DNA of 64,000 nt from Paenibacillus sp. L3-i20. GTDB taxonomy: Bacteria > Bacillota > Bacilli > Paenibacillales > Paenibacillaceae. The position numbers were made by a program, and so were the translations under genes. The notes below the pieces were generated by a model. That model was given only the letters and a program-made list of their open reading frames with translations, did not search any database and was not told the DNA's origin. Within the stretch, counting starts at the first letter, position 1. Each line of letters opens with the position of its first letter. Positions 8,806 to 18,262 of the stretch are shown here, piece after piece. The stretch lies in NCBI RefSeq assembly GCF_022180385.2, contig NZ_BQME02000001.1, positions 2,129,678 to 2,193,677 of the forward strand, in the 5' to 3' direction.

Positions 8806-9507
8806 ATGTTAGTTGTATCCAAAGAACGTTATTTGCCGGTTACTGTAAATACACTGGTTCTTAGCGCAAATGAAACATACTTTTATATTCATCGTGATGT
8901 GTATGACCAAGCAGTTATATTGTCGGATCGATACGAAAGCTTGCACGAACTAGCCGAATTAGTAGGCGGTACTGGCAGGAACGACGACACAGTCCAATGG
9001 TTCTATGAGCAAGCTCCTAAGCCCATACATATACTTGCTCCTTTTCTTTCTTTAATAGATGGAGAAATTGAACAGGATTTGGAAATATGCTGCGGCGTCT
9101 TGCATGTAATTACATCTCTTATCCATGCAAGACATTTTGTCCAAAAACCGCAAGAGGTAAGGAAAAGTGTGTCGTTTTCCCTCACGATCAAAGAGGAGTA
9201 CGAAATGGCATGGGACCGATTTTTCGCAACTGCGTTGCCATATGAGCAACGCAATATGCTGTATGGAGCACCAGTGACTGTTAGAATGTCAAGTTCTCCG
9301 ATAATGGAGCCTGTTGTGGGAAATTTCAAAGAAAACGTTCAAGAGCTGTCTAATATAAATCACGTTCAAGCTTCCGTACCAATAGATTCAACCACTCTAC
9401 TAGAAGGATTTTCTCAAATTAGAGAAGAGGCTGCTCAGGAGTCTGAATCATCACTTTTTGCCTCAACTGCAGCAGAGAGAAAAGCGACCAAAAATTTGCT
9501 TGGCTAA
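8806..9507 (+). CDS. Unknown cytoplasmic protein of the pilus/T7 cluster
   Basis: 233 residues with no signal peptide or membrane segment. AAAGGAG lies nine bases upstream of the ATG. The N-terminus looks like mixed alpha/beta, with a helical middle (EEYEMAWDRFFATALPYEQRNMLY) and a polar low-complexity tail. I do not recognise the family. It may be a cytoplasmic adaptor for the machinery encoded on either side. Confidence 0.5.
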   Translation: MLVVSKERYLPVTVNTLVLSANETYFYIHRDVYDQAVILSDRYESLHELAELVGGTGRNDDTVQWFYEQAPKPIHILAPFLSLIDGEIEQDLEICCGVLHVITSLIHARHFVQKPQEVRKSVSFSLTIKEEYEMAWDRFFATALPYEQRNMLYGAPVTVRMSSSPIMEPVVGNFKENVQELSNINHVQASVPIDSTTLLEGFSQIREEAAQESESSLFASTAAERKATKNLLG

Positions 9508-9555
9508 CGTTTCATATGTTTATCAAATTTCTCTAAGAGCAGGAGCGATGTAAAG

Positions 9556-9885
9556 ATGAGCGTAGAACTGGAGTTGCCAGTTGAAAAAAAGGCAGACGAG
9601 GTACAGGAACTAATAGCAGCAATCGTTCATGAATTGACTTCGCTGCATGCTTTGGCAGCACGAATGAAAACCGTTTATGCAGGAGCTGCCGAGAGGAACG
9701 ATTTGACTTTTATAAAAATTATTGAAGAAAAATATGAGGATATGCTAGTTATTCTTCAGCAATTGACTTCAAGAGTTGTAGAAGAGCAAAATAGCATCGC
9801 ATTGCAACTAGTAGAAGGAGGTAATGAAAGTGGGAGGGAAGAACCATCTTTTGGATCCGACTTTGCTAAGCGAGCTATATCATGA
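9556..9885 (+). CDS. Small helical protein, unknown
   Basis: 109 residues, strongly helical, with heptad-like spacing from about 10 to 85 (ELIAAIVHELTSLHALAARM and the following helices). In layout it resembles export chaperones of the FlgN type, but no motif proves this. Its 3' end overlaps the next gene by about 56 bases in another frame, so the two are probably translated together. Confidence 0.5.
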   Translation: MSVELELPVEKKADEVQELIAAIVHELTSLHALAARMKTVYAGAAERNDLTFIKIIEEKYEDMLVILQQLTSRVVEEQNSIALQLVEGGNESGREEPSFGSDFAKRAIS

Positions 9886-10192
9886 AAGTCGGCTATTTAA
9901 TGAGCAAGCCGACACTCGGATTAAGGCAATTCATAAGGAGCTCAGCAATCTAAATGATTTATTGATTCACACAGGATCGCTAGATTATGAGTCAGGTACC
10001 CTTACGAGAGAGATTGTATTGGAGTTAATAGATGAGGCAACTGTGCTCAAGGAAGAGTTGGAGTCCACGCAATCTTTCGTAGAAGCGAGATTGGCAGACG
10101 CCGTGTTAATGGAAAAGGCGATACAAAGCAAACAATCTAGTACAGGAATACAGCTTGAGGGTTTTCGAACGGCAATCTACTTAAAGAAATAA
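9830..10192 (+). CDS. Small helical protein, unknown (GTG start preferred)
   Basis: About 120 residues, all-helical and charged. An in-frame ATG at 9824 is only 2 bases from the GGAGG at 9817-9821, too close for normal initiation. The GTG at 9830 is 8 bases away and is the better start. The gene overlaps the preceding one. Together they could be a chaperone or coiled-coil pair for the export systems; no family recognised. Confidence 0.5.
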   Translation: MGGKNHLLDPTLLSELYHESRLFNEQADTRIKAIHKELSNLNDLLIHTGSLDYESGTLTREIVLELIDEATVLKEELESTQSFVEARLADAVLMEKAIQSKQSSTGIQLEGFRTAIYLKK

Positions 10193-10195
10193 AAA

Positions 10196-10579
10196 CTATG
10201 CTTGAAGATAGCTGTACAGGAAAAGTGCGAGAAGCGTGCACGCCAACAACACGACTGCGATTCCAATCCAAGTTGCAAAATATGCTCTAGAAGCGCTCTT
10301 CTCACGATATTCGTAGTCAGAGAGTATATCGGTAGAGGCGATCGTAATATCCGGTTTGAAATTTCCGCAAACCATAGACAGTAAAGTAAACTCGTCTTCT
10401 TGCGAAATTTCGCTAATTTGGATATGAGGCGGGTGGATCAGTTGAATGGATTGTCTCACGTTATCTTTAACAATACCTAACCCATTATCACATTCGTAGT
10501 AAGTGAATGAACCGGCAGCGATATGCTCCGATCCGAATTTCGCTGAAAAACGATAGGGCGTAACTTCAATCGTTTTCAA
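10196..10579 (-). CDS. Tail-anchored protein on the opposite strand
   Basis: 127 residues, the only minus-strand gene in the first 52 kb. It starts at TTG with AAAGGAG nine bases upstream. Residues 1-95 are a soluble mixed domain and residues 104-125 form one hydrophobic helix at the very C-terminus (IGIAVVLLACTLLALFLY), so the soluble part should face the cytoplasm. Its 3' end abuts the preceding plus-strand gene (3 bases), leaving no room for a long terminator. Function unknown. Opposite orientation suggests separate control, perhaps a regulator of the flanking operons. Confidence 0.55.
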   Translation of the reverse strand: MKTIEVTPYRFSAKFGSEHIAAGSFTYYECDNGLGIVKDNVRQSIQLIHPPHIQISEISQEDEFTLLSMVCGNFKPDITIASTDILSDYEYREKSASRAYFATWIGIAVVLLACTLLALFLYSYLQA

Positions 10580-10631
10580 AGCATACAGCTCCTTTAATGA
10601 TGTTATCGAAGAGTGACTAACTTACAAAGCG

Positions 10632-11129
10632 GTGGATGAAGTGTTGCTAGTTGTATTTGTTCTCGTTTTTGTTGCTGTTTTATATGGAATCTACTTCTTG
10701 ATTCAGCAAGAGCGAAAGTCCGAATTGCCTCAGCGAGACTATCCCTTCGATTATGAAGCTCTAATGAAATTTGTTGAAAAAGCGGACGATGCATACATTT
10801 TAACACATGCAACGTTGGACATCATGTATTTCAGCAAATTTGCTTCGGGGAAAGCCTGTAATGAACTGATTGAGTTTCTGTACCGCAATCCTCCCAAAAT
10901 GTTTGGTTCAAGAAAACATAGAAGGCGAAGTTGGGATGTGTTAGCGCATGGAGAACGTTATGTTGTGCTGAAGAAGAGCATCTCTCACCGACAAGTGAAG
11001 GTGAAACGCGGTATGAGGATTAAGCTCGGCGACGATATGATTGAATATTGGGAAATAGCTGTTACTTCAAGCGGTTTCGAAGTCCAAGCTGTTAATTCAG
11101 ATAGCGAACTAGAAAAAGAGGTGTATTAA
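10632..11129 (+). CDS. Single-pass membrane protein preceding EssC
   Basis: 165 residues, GTG start with no clear ribosome site, so the start is uncertain. Membrane helix at about 4-24 followed by a basic soluble domain that contains RKHRRRSWDV and KVKRGMRIKLGDD. By the positive-inside rule this domain is probably cytoplasmic. Its TAA overlaps the EssC start by one base (TAATG), which implies translational coupling to the secretion ATPase. It could take the part of a small accessory component such as EssA, but there is no visible sequence relationship. Confidence 0.5.
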   Translation: MDEVLLVVFVLVFVAVLYGIYFLIQQERKSELPQRDYPFDYEALMKFVEKADDAYILTHATLDIMYFSKFASGKACNELIEFLYRNPPKMFGSRKHRRRSWDVLAHGERYVVLKKSISHRQVKVKRGMRIKLGDDMIEYWEIAVTSSGFEVQAVNSDSELEKEVY

Positions 11130-14100
11130 TGCAGCTTTCGTTGTTGAAAGAAAATGTCTTGTATACCTGTGTTCTGCCTGAGAGGCAGAAAGGTCAATAT
11201 TGGGTGACGCAAATTAATGATGACGGGTACGAGGAAAGAGTAATTGGCGTAGAAGGTGTTGAAGGAAAGTGGATTCTAAAATCTAATAAGCACGCCACCT
11301 TGGTCGATCAGAATCATTTGCGCATAAAAGAATTAGTACTAGAGCCGCAAGCATTCTATGGTCTCACACTCAATCGAACCAATGAGAGGGCCTGGCTTTA
11401 TTCCGAACCAGTAACTGACGATCGGAAGAAATTTACCAAACTGCAGCTCCCAGCGGAAGGCAGGCTAGTCATCGGCCGCGCCGCTATGTGCGATATGTGC
11501 TACTCCAACTTGTATACGTCATCCAAGCATGCCGAGCTAGTCATTTCCGCAAATGAGCTTTCCATACAGGATTTGGGCAGCTCAAACGGTACCTTTGTTA
11601 ATGGTTCTAGGGTCAATCACAAGATACTCATGCCTGGCGATGTTATTTACATTATGGGTTTGAAAATAATTGTAGGGAAAGGCTTTATTTCGGTCAACAA
11701 TCCAGATGGCCAATTAACTTATAATCGCTCGATGCTGTTTCCATTTTCCAAGCAATCGATCATTCGATCTGAAGACGATGAGGCTTGGGATGATGAGGTC
11801 TCAATAGATTATTTCTATCGCTCGCCGCGGTTTAAGAGAGAGGCTGAAAGAACGGAATTCAAGATCGATTCCCCTCCAGCACTCGGCAATCAGGAACCAA
11901 CGCCACTTTTGCTCATGCTAGGTCCTTCACTAACGATGGGGATGTCAGCTTTATTTATGGGTTTTTTCACAGTGCAAAACACATTGAAAAATACGGGTAA
12001 TATTACTCAAGCGATGCCTTCAGTTGTAATGTCTATAAGTATGTTATTAGGTGCTATTCTTTGGCCGATATTGACACGGCGACATGAAGCCAAAAAACGA
12101 GAAGAGAGAGAAAAACTTCGTCAAGAAAAGTACAAACATTATTTAGAAGAGATGAACGAAAAAATAATAGCGGAATGTGAGCATCAAAGTGAAATTCTTC
12201 GAGAGAACCACACTGCATTAGACCATACATTAAACCGGATAAGACATCGTCAGCGTAATCTTTGGGAAAGAACGTTTGGGCAAGATGACTTTTTGAAAAT
12301 GAGGTTAGGAATCGGTACATTGCCGCTAAATGCAGATATTAAAGTACAAGAGAAGAGCTTTTCTCTAGAGGATGACAATTTAATAGATGGTTTGTATGAA
12401 TTAACAGACGAACCAAAAACGTTAGAGAATGTTCCCGTTACATTATCCCTTGTTGAAGATCGCATCTCTGGTATTATCGGTAGCCGGAATAGTGTTATTG
12501 ATATGACTAAAGGACTTATTCTGCAATTGGCTTCTTTACATAGTTATGATGAACTCAAGTTTGTGTTTATTTATGATCGTAAGGAACAACATATTTGGGA
12601 TTTCGCCAAATGGTTGCCGCATGTTTGGAATAGTGAGCCAGGAATTCGATTTATTGCTACACAGCCGAATGAAGTAAAAGAAATGTCCGTTTTTTTGGAG
12701 AAGGAATTTGCAAGACGTGAAAGTGCCACTTCTAAGTCTAACGAATTGGATGAAATGAGCCCTTATTATGTCATATTTGCAATGAACAAAGAATTGGCTA
12801 CTAGAACGGAGCTGCTTGGTTCTATCTACAAGCACAAAAATAATCTAGGCGTAAGTGTTGTTCATTTATATGACGAGCTAATGAACTTGCCGAAGGAATG
12901 TTCCATTGTAGTTGAATCCGATCGCAATTTATCCAAAATTTTTGATAGAGATGATATTTCGGGGCAATATGTAGGATTCCAGCCGGATTTCTATTTGAAG
13001 CAGGATGAAAGGGAATTAGCTGTTAATTTAGCTAATCTCAAATTGCATTCATCGGATGCGAATTTCGCATTGCCTACTATGATGACTTTTCTCGATATGT
13101 TCAGAGTTGGCAAAATCGAACATCTTAATGCTCTTACGCGCTGGAAAGAAAATGATCCGACAACTTCACTTGAAGCAGCAATTGGGGTAGATCCATCAGG
13201 TGAATTGTTTAAGCTGGATCTGCATGAGAAATATCATGGTCCTCACGGACTTATTGCAGGGATGACGGGTTCTGGTAAAAGTGAATTTATTATGACGTAC
13301 ATTCTTTCACTAGCGGTTAACTATCATCCACATGAAGTCGCATTTATTCTTATTGATTATAAAGGCGGCGGGATGGCCAATGCATTTACGCAACTGCCTC
13401 ACTTGGCAGGAACGATTACGAACTTAGATGGAGCGGCAGTTAAACGTTCACTTATCTCCATACAAAGTGAATTGAAGCGTAGACAGGCTATCTTTAGTGA
13501 AACTAGCAAAAAGGTAAATACGAGTAATATTGATATTTATAAATATCAAAAGCTATACCGTGAGGGCTTAGTAAATGAGCCTTTACAACATCTATTTATG
13601 ATATCGGATGAATTCGCAGAGCTCAAAACACAACAGCCTGAATTTATGGAACAGCTTATAAGTGCGGCCAGGATTGGTCGAAGCTTAGGTGTCCATTTGA
13701 TTCTAGCAACTCAGAAACCAGCTGGTGTCGTAGACGACCAGATCTGGAGTAACAGTAAGTTCAGAATCTGTCTTAAAGTTCAGGAAAAGGCTGACAGTAT
13801 GGATATGATTAAACGGCCTGATGCAGCTGAGTTGTCTATTACCGGACGTTATTATGTGCAAGTTGGCTTTAATGAGTTGTTTGAATTAGGACAATCCGCT
13901 TGGGCGGGGGCACCTTATTATCCAGCAGATCGTGTTGAGAAGCATAAAGACGAAAGCATCGTCATTATCGATAATCTAGGACGACCGTTGAAACAAGTCA
14001 AAAGCGACAAGCGCAAATCGGTATCAGCTAATCCACCGAAACAAATCGATGAAATCAACAAATATTTGGCTGACATTGCTAAGGAAGAGGGAATTACTGT

Positions 14101-15745
14101 TAAGCCATTATGGCTTGACCCAATACCTGAATTCATTTTTGTTGATGATTTAAAAAGTAAATATGACATGCCGAAGGCTAAACCATATTGGATTAATCCG
14201 ACAATTGGAGAAGTAGATGATCCGGCAAGTCAGCGACAATTTGGAATGACTCTTCCGTTAAGCCAAGAAGGAAATGTGATTGTGTATGGTTCAGCTGGTA
14301 ATGGAAAAACAACGTTCCTGACATCTTTAATTTATTCCATTATGACCGACCACACGCCTGAGGAAGTTCAGATGTACATTTTAGATTTTGGTTCTGAAAC
14401 GTTGAAGGCATTTTCGAAAGCCCCTCATGTTGGAGATGTTTTGCTTGCTCATGATGTTGAGAAAATAAACAATTTATTTAAGATGCTATACAAAGAAATT
14501 GAGAGTAGAAAAAAACTGTTTTCTGATTATGGTGGCGATTACCATTCTTATATTAGGGCTACGAAGTCTGGAATCGAGTCAATTATCGTTATGATACACA
14601 ACTACGCAGCTTTTGCGGAGACATATGAAGAGAAAGAAGATGCCATATCCTATTTAACCCGTGAGGGTGTGAAGTATGGAATCTACTTTATCTTTACTGC
14701 TTTGAATTCAAATGCGGTTAGATTCCGTATTCTTCCAAACTTTAAACAGTTGTTAGTGCTACAGTTCAACGACTCAGGAGACTATTCGTCTGTACTAGGC
14801 AATGTTGAAGGTATACATCCTTCAAAATTAAAAGGCAGAGGAATTATGAAAACTGATCGTGTCTATGAATTCCAGATTGCTCACGTCTTTAAGGAAGTGG
14901 AGCAGACGTTGGATCGGGTACGTGAATATTGCAGCCAATACGCTCAGAAGTGGAGTGGAACAAGTGCAAAAAGAATTCCGATATTACCGGATAAAATTGA
15001 CGTTCCTTATTTGGATCAGGAAACGAAGTCAACAGAACCAAATGTCTTGCCTATAGGGGTAGAGAAGAACAGCTTGCAGCTTGCAAACTTTTCTTTTAAT
15101 CGATATATCAGTCTTGTATTGTCACAAAACAATGAGGAAAGTAGCTTTATTCAAGGGATATCGGAGATTATTGCAAGTTATTCCGAATCCAAGCTTATTG
15201 TTATTGATGCTGATGGTCTCTTCGAGCCAGATGAGCAGAAGCAATATGAGTACATGCAAGATGAGAAACAATTGGATCATATGGTCTTGGAGTTATTCAA
15301 CATCTTGGTAAGCCGCAACAATAGCTACAAAGATGCTAAGGATGCAGATTTGCCAACACCGGAATTCCAGAAGATAACTTGTATCATTCACTCCTTATCT
15401 AGCTTAATGTCCAAAGTATCTGATGATTCCAAGGACAAGCTTAAAATATTGCTTGAGAAGGGCAGCTTAGCCTATAATGTCAATTTTATTATTAGCGATG
15501 CTGTATCTGCTATATCTGCGTTTACTTACGAGGAATGGTTTAAGGCGCATGTTTCGACCAATGATGGTATCTGGATTGGTAATAACTTCTCTGATCAATA
15601 TCAGTTGAAGGTAAACAAAATGTCCAGCGAGTTCTATCAGGAAATTGGTGATCAGTTCGGTTACTCCATTGTAAAAGGAAAAGCGACGCTGGTTAAGCTC
15701 GTTTCTTCCATTACAGCCGAGTTGGAGGTGGATATGGTTGGATAA
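11129..15745 (+). CDS. essC: Type VII secretion ATPase EssC (FHA + FtsK/SpoIIIE domains)
   Basis: 1538 residues. Residues 1-95 look like a degenerate first FHA domain. 96-190 is a canonical FHA domain (GR at 116-117, SSKHAE at 131-136, SSNGTFVNG at 151-159). Two membrane helices lie at about 259-281 and 296-314. The first FtsK/SpoIIIE domain has Walker A GMTGSGKS near 711 and Walker B LFMISDEF near 822. The second has GSAGNGKTT near 1054. A third ATPase-like domain (from about 1320) has no Walker A and is probably inactive, as in other T7SSb EssC proteins. This hexameric motor drives export of WXG100 partners and effectors. The FHA domain could read threonine phosphorylation set by the kinase encoded at 20510. 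Confidence 0.93.
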   Translation: MQLSLLKENVLYTCVLPERQKGQYWVTQINDDGYEERVIGVEGVEGKWILKSNKHATLVDQNHLRIKELVLEPQAFYGLTLNRTNERAWLYSEPVTDDRKKFTKLQLPAEGRLVIGRAAMCDMCYSNLYTSSKHAELVISANELSIQDLGSSNGTFVNGSRVNHKILMPGDVIYIMGLKIIVGKGFISVNNPDGQLTYNRSMLFPFSKQSIIRSEDDEAWDDEVSIDYFYRSPRFKREAERTEFKIDSPPALGNQEPTPLLLMLGPSLTMGMSALFMGFFTVQNTLKNTGNITQAMPSVVMSISMLLGAILWPILTRRHEAKKREEREKLRQEKYKHYLEEMNEKIIAECEHQSEILRENHTALDHTLNRIRHRQRNLWERTFGQDDFLKMRLGIGTLPLNADIKVQEKSFSLEDDNLIDGLYELTDEPKTLENVPVTLSLVEDRISGIIGSRNSVIDMTKGLILQLASLHSYDELKFVFIYDRKEQHIWDFAKWLPHVWNSEPGIRFIATQPNEVKEMSVFLEKEFARRESATSKSNELDEMSPYYVIFAMNKELATRTELLGSIYKHKNNLGVSVVHLYDELMNLPKECSIVVESDRNLSKIFDRDDISGQYVGFQPDFYLKQDERELAVNLANLKLHSSDANFALPTMMTFLDMFRVGKIEHLNALTRWKENDPTTSLEAAIGVDPSGELFKLDLHEKYHGPHGLIAGMTGSGKSEFIMTYILSLAVNYHPHEVAFILIDYKGGGMANAFTQLPHLAGTITNLDGAAVKRSLISIQSELKRRQAIFSETSKKVNTSNIDIYKYQKLYREGLVNEPLQHLFMISDEFAELKTQQPEFMEQLISAARIGRSLGVHLILATQKPAGVVDDQIWSNSKFRICLKVQEKADSMDMIKRPDAAELSITGRYYVQVGFNELFELGQSAWAGAPYYPADRVEKHKDESIVIIDNLGRPLKQVKSDKRKSVSANPPKQIDEINKYLADIAKEEGITVKPLWLDPIPEFIFVDDLKSKYDMPKAKPYWINPTIGEVDDPASQRQFGMTLPLSQEGNVIVYGSAGNGKTTFLTSLIYSIMTDHTPEEVQMYILDFGSETLKAFSKAPHVGDVLLAHDVEKINNLFKMLYKEIESRKKLFSDYGGDYHSYIRATKSGIESIIVMIHNYAAFAETYEEKEDAISYLTREGVKYGIYFIFTALNSNAVRFRILPNFKQLLVLQFNDSGDYSSVLGNVEGIHPSKLKGRGIMKTDRVYEFQIAHVFKEVEQTLDRVREYCSQYAQKWSGTSAKRIPILPDKIDVPYLDQETKSTEPNVLPIGVEKNSLQLANFSFNRYISLVLSQNNEESSFIQGISEIIASYSESKLIVIDADGLFEPDEQKQYEYMQDEKQLDHMVLELFNILVSRNNSYKDAKDADLPTPEFQKITCIIHSLSSLMSKVSDDSKDKLKILLEKGSLAYNVNFIISDAVSAISAFTYEEWFKAHVSTNDGIWIGNNFSDQYQLKVNKMSSEFYQEIGDQFGYSIVKGKATLVKLVSSITAELEVDMVG

Positions 15746-15989
15746 ATATTTAATCGAGGTTTACATCCCAGTATTAAACCGAAGCTATGATGTTTACATC
15801 CCGGCACTAGTAAAGCTGTATGAAGTCGAAGCTTTATTGGTTGCTGCTATCACGGAACTATCTGATGGCTATTTTACCGCGAGACAGGATACGGTGTTAT
15901 GCGACACGTTAAGCGGAATGCTGCTGGATATTAACAAGTCAGCTATGGAGTTAGGTTTGCAAAATGGCTCCAGGCTGATGTTAATATAA
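15738..15989 (+). CDS. yukD: YukD/EsaB ubiquitin-like T7SS protein
   Basis: 83 residues, about the usual length for the YukD/EsaB family. TTG start with GGAGG nine bases upstream, overlapping the end of essC by 8 bases. The sequence shows the ubiquitin-like pattern: strand (YLIEVYIPVLNRSYDVYIP), helix (LYEVEALLVAAITEL), then a C-terminal NGSRLMLI strand. These small cytoplasmic proteins are essential or regulatory parts of T7SSb. Position directly after essC supports the call. Confidence 0.85.
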   Translation: MDKYLIEVYIPVLNRSYDVYIPALVKLYEVEALLVAAITELSDGYFTARQDTVLCDTLSGMLLDINKSAMELGLQNGSRLMLI

Positions 15990-16017
15990 ATTAACTATTT
16001 TGAGAGGAGTAATAAAC

Positions 16018-16320
16018 ATGTCAAAGAGAATTTTAGTAGATCCAGAGAAGTTGATTACAGCATCTGGTAATATCGCAACTATTGTTGGGGAGTACATCGG
16101 TTATTACGGTCAACTGTATAAAGAGGTTGACGCAATGGCTGCTGGCTGGAAAGGTAAGGACAATTTAGAATTTACAGCTCGTATTAAAGATTTTCAGAAA
16201 GATTTTAAAGCAATGGAACAAGTATTGAAAGCTTATTCAGATTACTTGAAAGTTAGTGGAGATAATTACAATAAAACTCAAGAAGGTTTGACAAATATGG
16301 TCAAAACTCTAGTTAAATAA
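16018..16320 (+). CDS. WXG100 protein (secreted T7SS substrate)
   Basis: Exactly 100 residues from the ATG at 16018, which follows AGAGGAG; an in-frame upstream start would lie before that site. It is two long helices around a central W-K-G at residues 48-50, the WXG hairpin motif, with no signal peptide. These small proteins leave through EssC as dimers and are required for export of other substrates. A second WXG100 gene follows 20 bases later, suggesting either a heterodimer or two homodimers. Confidence 0.9.
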   Translation: MSKRILVDPEKLITASGNIATIVGEYIGYYGQLYKEVDAMAAGWKGKDNLEFTARIKDFQKDFKAMEQVLKAYSDYLKVSGDNYNKTQEGLTNMVKTLVK

Positions 16321-16340
16321 TTTAAGAGGAGGAATTAAAA

Positions 16341-16643
16341 ATGTCAATTGCAGGTATTGATATTACATTACAAAGAGTTTCAGATGCGGCGACGAGTATC
16401 AATAATACGAATAAAAGTCTAAATGATTCACTTAAGGAAGTAAAAAAAGAGATGGATTCTCTTAATCAATCATGGCAGAGTGAAGCGGCAACTACGATCA
16501 GTGGGAAGTTTAAAGCGCTGGAACCTGCTTTTGAAAACCACTTTCAAGTTATAGCGGCATATACAGCTTTCTTGAATAAGACGGTTGAACTATATACGGA
16601 AGTAGAAACAAAAAACAACAGCAACGCAGGCATGTTTAAATAA
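16341..16643 (+). CDS. WXG100-like protein with W-Q-S turn
   Basis: 100 residues, AGGAGG upstream. Helix-turn-helix with the turn tryptophan in SWQSEAA, so the third turn position is Ser and not Gly. Length and helical pattern still match the WXG100 family. It is likely exported with, or paired to, the preceding protein. A hairpin follows directly (16658-16686). Confidence 0.85.
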   Translation: MSIAGIDITLQRVSDAATSINNTNKSLNDSLKEVKKEMDSLNQSWQSEAATTISGKFKALEPAFENHFQVIAAYTAFLNKTVELYTEVETKNNSNAGMFK

Positions 16644-16657
16644 ACTGAAAATCATGG

Positions 16658-16686
16658 CAAATCGGGGTCGATTGTACCCCGATTTG
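16658..16686 (+). terminator. Hairpin after the WXG100 genes (terminator or attenuator)
   Basis: CAAATCGGGGT and ACCCCGATTTG form a perfect 11-base-pair stem around a 7-base loop. The following bases (TTGT) are only weakly T-rich, so partial termination that leaves the WXG100 genes more highly expressed than those downstream is likely. Confidence 0.65.
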
Positions 16687-16723
16687 TTGTATGAATTTTG
16701 ATAAAAAGGGCTGGTGCATAAGT

Positions 16724-17056
16724 ATGGGAATTAATGTGTCGATGGCAAACTCCCAAGCAAGCAGCATAAGTGGATACGCTTCTGACTTGCGTGGAATTAA
16801 AACCGGACTAATGCAATATAAGACGAGTCTTAATCAAGCTTGGAAATCTAATGAAATGCAATACTTAAATAAGGCTCTGGACGCGATTATTACTGATATT
16901 ACATCCTTGTCTTCTGAGTTAGAGTCACTTAGCGGCGATATCAGATCGGTGGCTACCGAAATTAGAGGTGAAGAGATTAAACAAGAAGAAGCTGAGAGAC
17001 GAGCCGCAGCTATTCCTGTAGTATCCAAACCAAGGTCATCGGGGTTTCGCTGGTAA
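16724..17056 (+). CDS. WXG-like helical partner protein next to the first effector
   Basis: 110 residues from the ATG at 16724. The in-frame ATG at 16691 has no ribosome site and lies just after the hairpin, while AAAGGG precedes 16724 at longer spacing, so the start is uncertain. Helical hairpin with W-K-S at the turn (NQAWKSNEM), then a charged tail (EIRGEEIKQEEAERR) and a Pro/Arg/Ser end. It resembles the small WXG-like proteins that accompany large T7SS effectors and help target them. It lies 51 bases upstream of the first effector gene. Confidence 0.65.
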   Translation: MGINVSMANSQASSISGYASDLRGIKTGLMQYKTSLNQAWKSNEMQYLNKALDAIITDITSLSSELESLSGDIRSVATEIRGEEIKQEEAERRAAAIPVVSKPRSSGFRW

Positions 17057-17107
17057 TAATTAATGTGAATAATTGAATTTTTTACAGGAACGGAGGGGTT
17101 ATGTTCT

Positions 17108-18262
17108 ATGTCAGTAATCGCTTTTAATGGACCAATCGTACAAAGCTTAAGTTTAGGATTAAAACAAAATATTATTAAAATTGATAATAATCAACGTCAA
17201 CTTTCATCGACAAAAAATAATGTGGATTACCGTATTTCATCAAGAAGAAATATTGGATCGCGTTTAAATAATGCTGCAATAAAGATAGATTCTATTGAGT
17301 CAAAGCTTAAAGCCATGGATACTTTTATCAATGCGTCGATAGGAAAGTACAGTGACAGTGAAACTACCGCGGCTAAAAAGGCAGAGGAAATCAAGAGTTT
17401 CCAAGATGTAGCAATAGTGAAGGCTATTAAAAGTGTGGTGGACAATTTAACTAGTTTTGGAAACAAAATGGATCCAAACAAATTATTATATGCAGGTAAA
17501 GGGTTGCGGTTTGAAGCAATAAATAAAAATGGTAATGTTTATTTGAAAATAGTGGGAGGAAAAATTCTCACTAAGGCAGATTACCTGAAGTATAGAGACT
17601 TGATGAAAGAACATCTTGGAGATTCCCAAATATGGAGGAAGAAATTTTTACAGAGGCTTGTTAATGACGGAGTTCCTTTATATAGAAATAGCGGGCCGAG
17701 CAAGGGGTATATTGCAAATAATCAAGCTAAGTTGACAGGAACCAAATTCAATGCGCTGGATGATTATTTAAGTACATTAGATCAAACTAAACGAAGTAAG
17801 ATGCTAAGTACATTTAAGCAAGAAATAAAACTTAATACTGATTATAAAGGATGGAAAGACGCTACAAAACTTACTAAAGTGACTAAAGGACTCGGCATAG
17901 CGGGGACGGCAATTACAGCTGGGATGAATATTTTTGATCCAAAACTCAATGCCGTACAAAAAGTTACTCACACTGCTGTTGATGTTATAAGCGGCACAGC
18001 GGCAATGGCTACAGGCGCTGCAATCGGATCATTAATAGTACCTCCATTAGGAACTATAGTAGGAGCAGGAGTTGGACTTGCGGTAAATTTTGCAATGAAT
18101 TATAAAATACCATTATTCGGAAATAAAAGTATAGTGGACCTTACTAAAGAAGGAGTAGATTATGTAGCAGATGCTATAGTTGATAAAGCGAAGGATGTCT
18201 ATGATGCAGTTAGTGATGGGTTTAACAATATTGGTAATAAGCTCTCAAAAATATTCTGGTAA
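17108..18262 (+). CDS. T7SS effector candidate 1, glycine-rich membrane-active tip
   Basis: 384 residues, GGAGGGG eight bases upstream. Residues 1-97 carry the module shared with the effectors at 26877, 31214 and 35630: VDYRISSRRNIGSRL, then ESKLKAMDTFINAS and a Tyr/Glu/Lys-Ala stretch. The C-terminal part (about 261-335) is hydrophobic and rich in Gly and Ala (GTAAMATGAAIGSLIVPPLG, TIVGAGVGLAV), as in glycine-zipper pore-forming toxins. The next gene, directly abutting, encodes a multi-pass membrane protein that could be the immunity factor. No enzymatic motif is seen. Effector status is inferred from the module and position. Confidence 0.6.
   Translation: MSVIAFNGPIVQSLSLGLKQNIIKIDNNQRQLSSTKNNVDYRISSRRNIGSRLNNAAIKIDSIESKLKAMDTFINASIGKYSDSETTAAKKAEEIKSFQDVAIVKAIKSVVDNLTSFGNKMDPNKLLYAGKGLRFEAINKNGNVYLKIVGGKILTKADYLKYRDLMKEHLGDSQIWRKKFLQRLVNDGVPLYRNSGPSKGYIANNQAKLTGTKFNALDDYLSTLDQTKRSKMLSTFKQEIKLNTDYKGWKDATKLTKVTKGLGIAGTAITAGMNIFDPKLNAVQKVTHTAVDVISGTAAMATGAAIGSLIVPPLGTIVGAGVGLAVNFAMNYKIPLFGNKSIVDLTKEGVDYVADAIVDKAKDVYDAVSDGFNNIGNKLSKIFW

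Noticed and set aside
10202..10384. Plus-strand 60-codon frame opposite the tail-anchored gene
   Set aside because: Rich in Cys/Arg, without ribosome site; it is the antisense shadow of the 10196-10579 gene, whose start and anchor are convincing.
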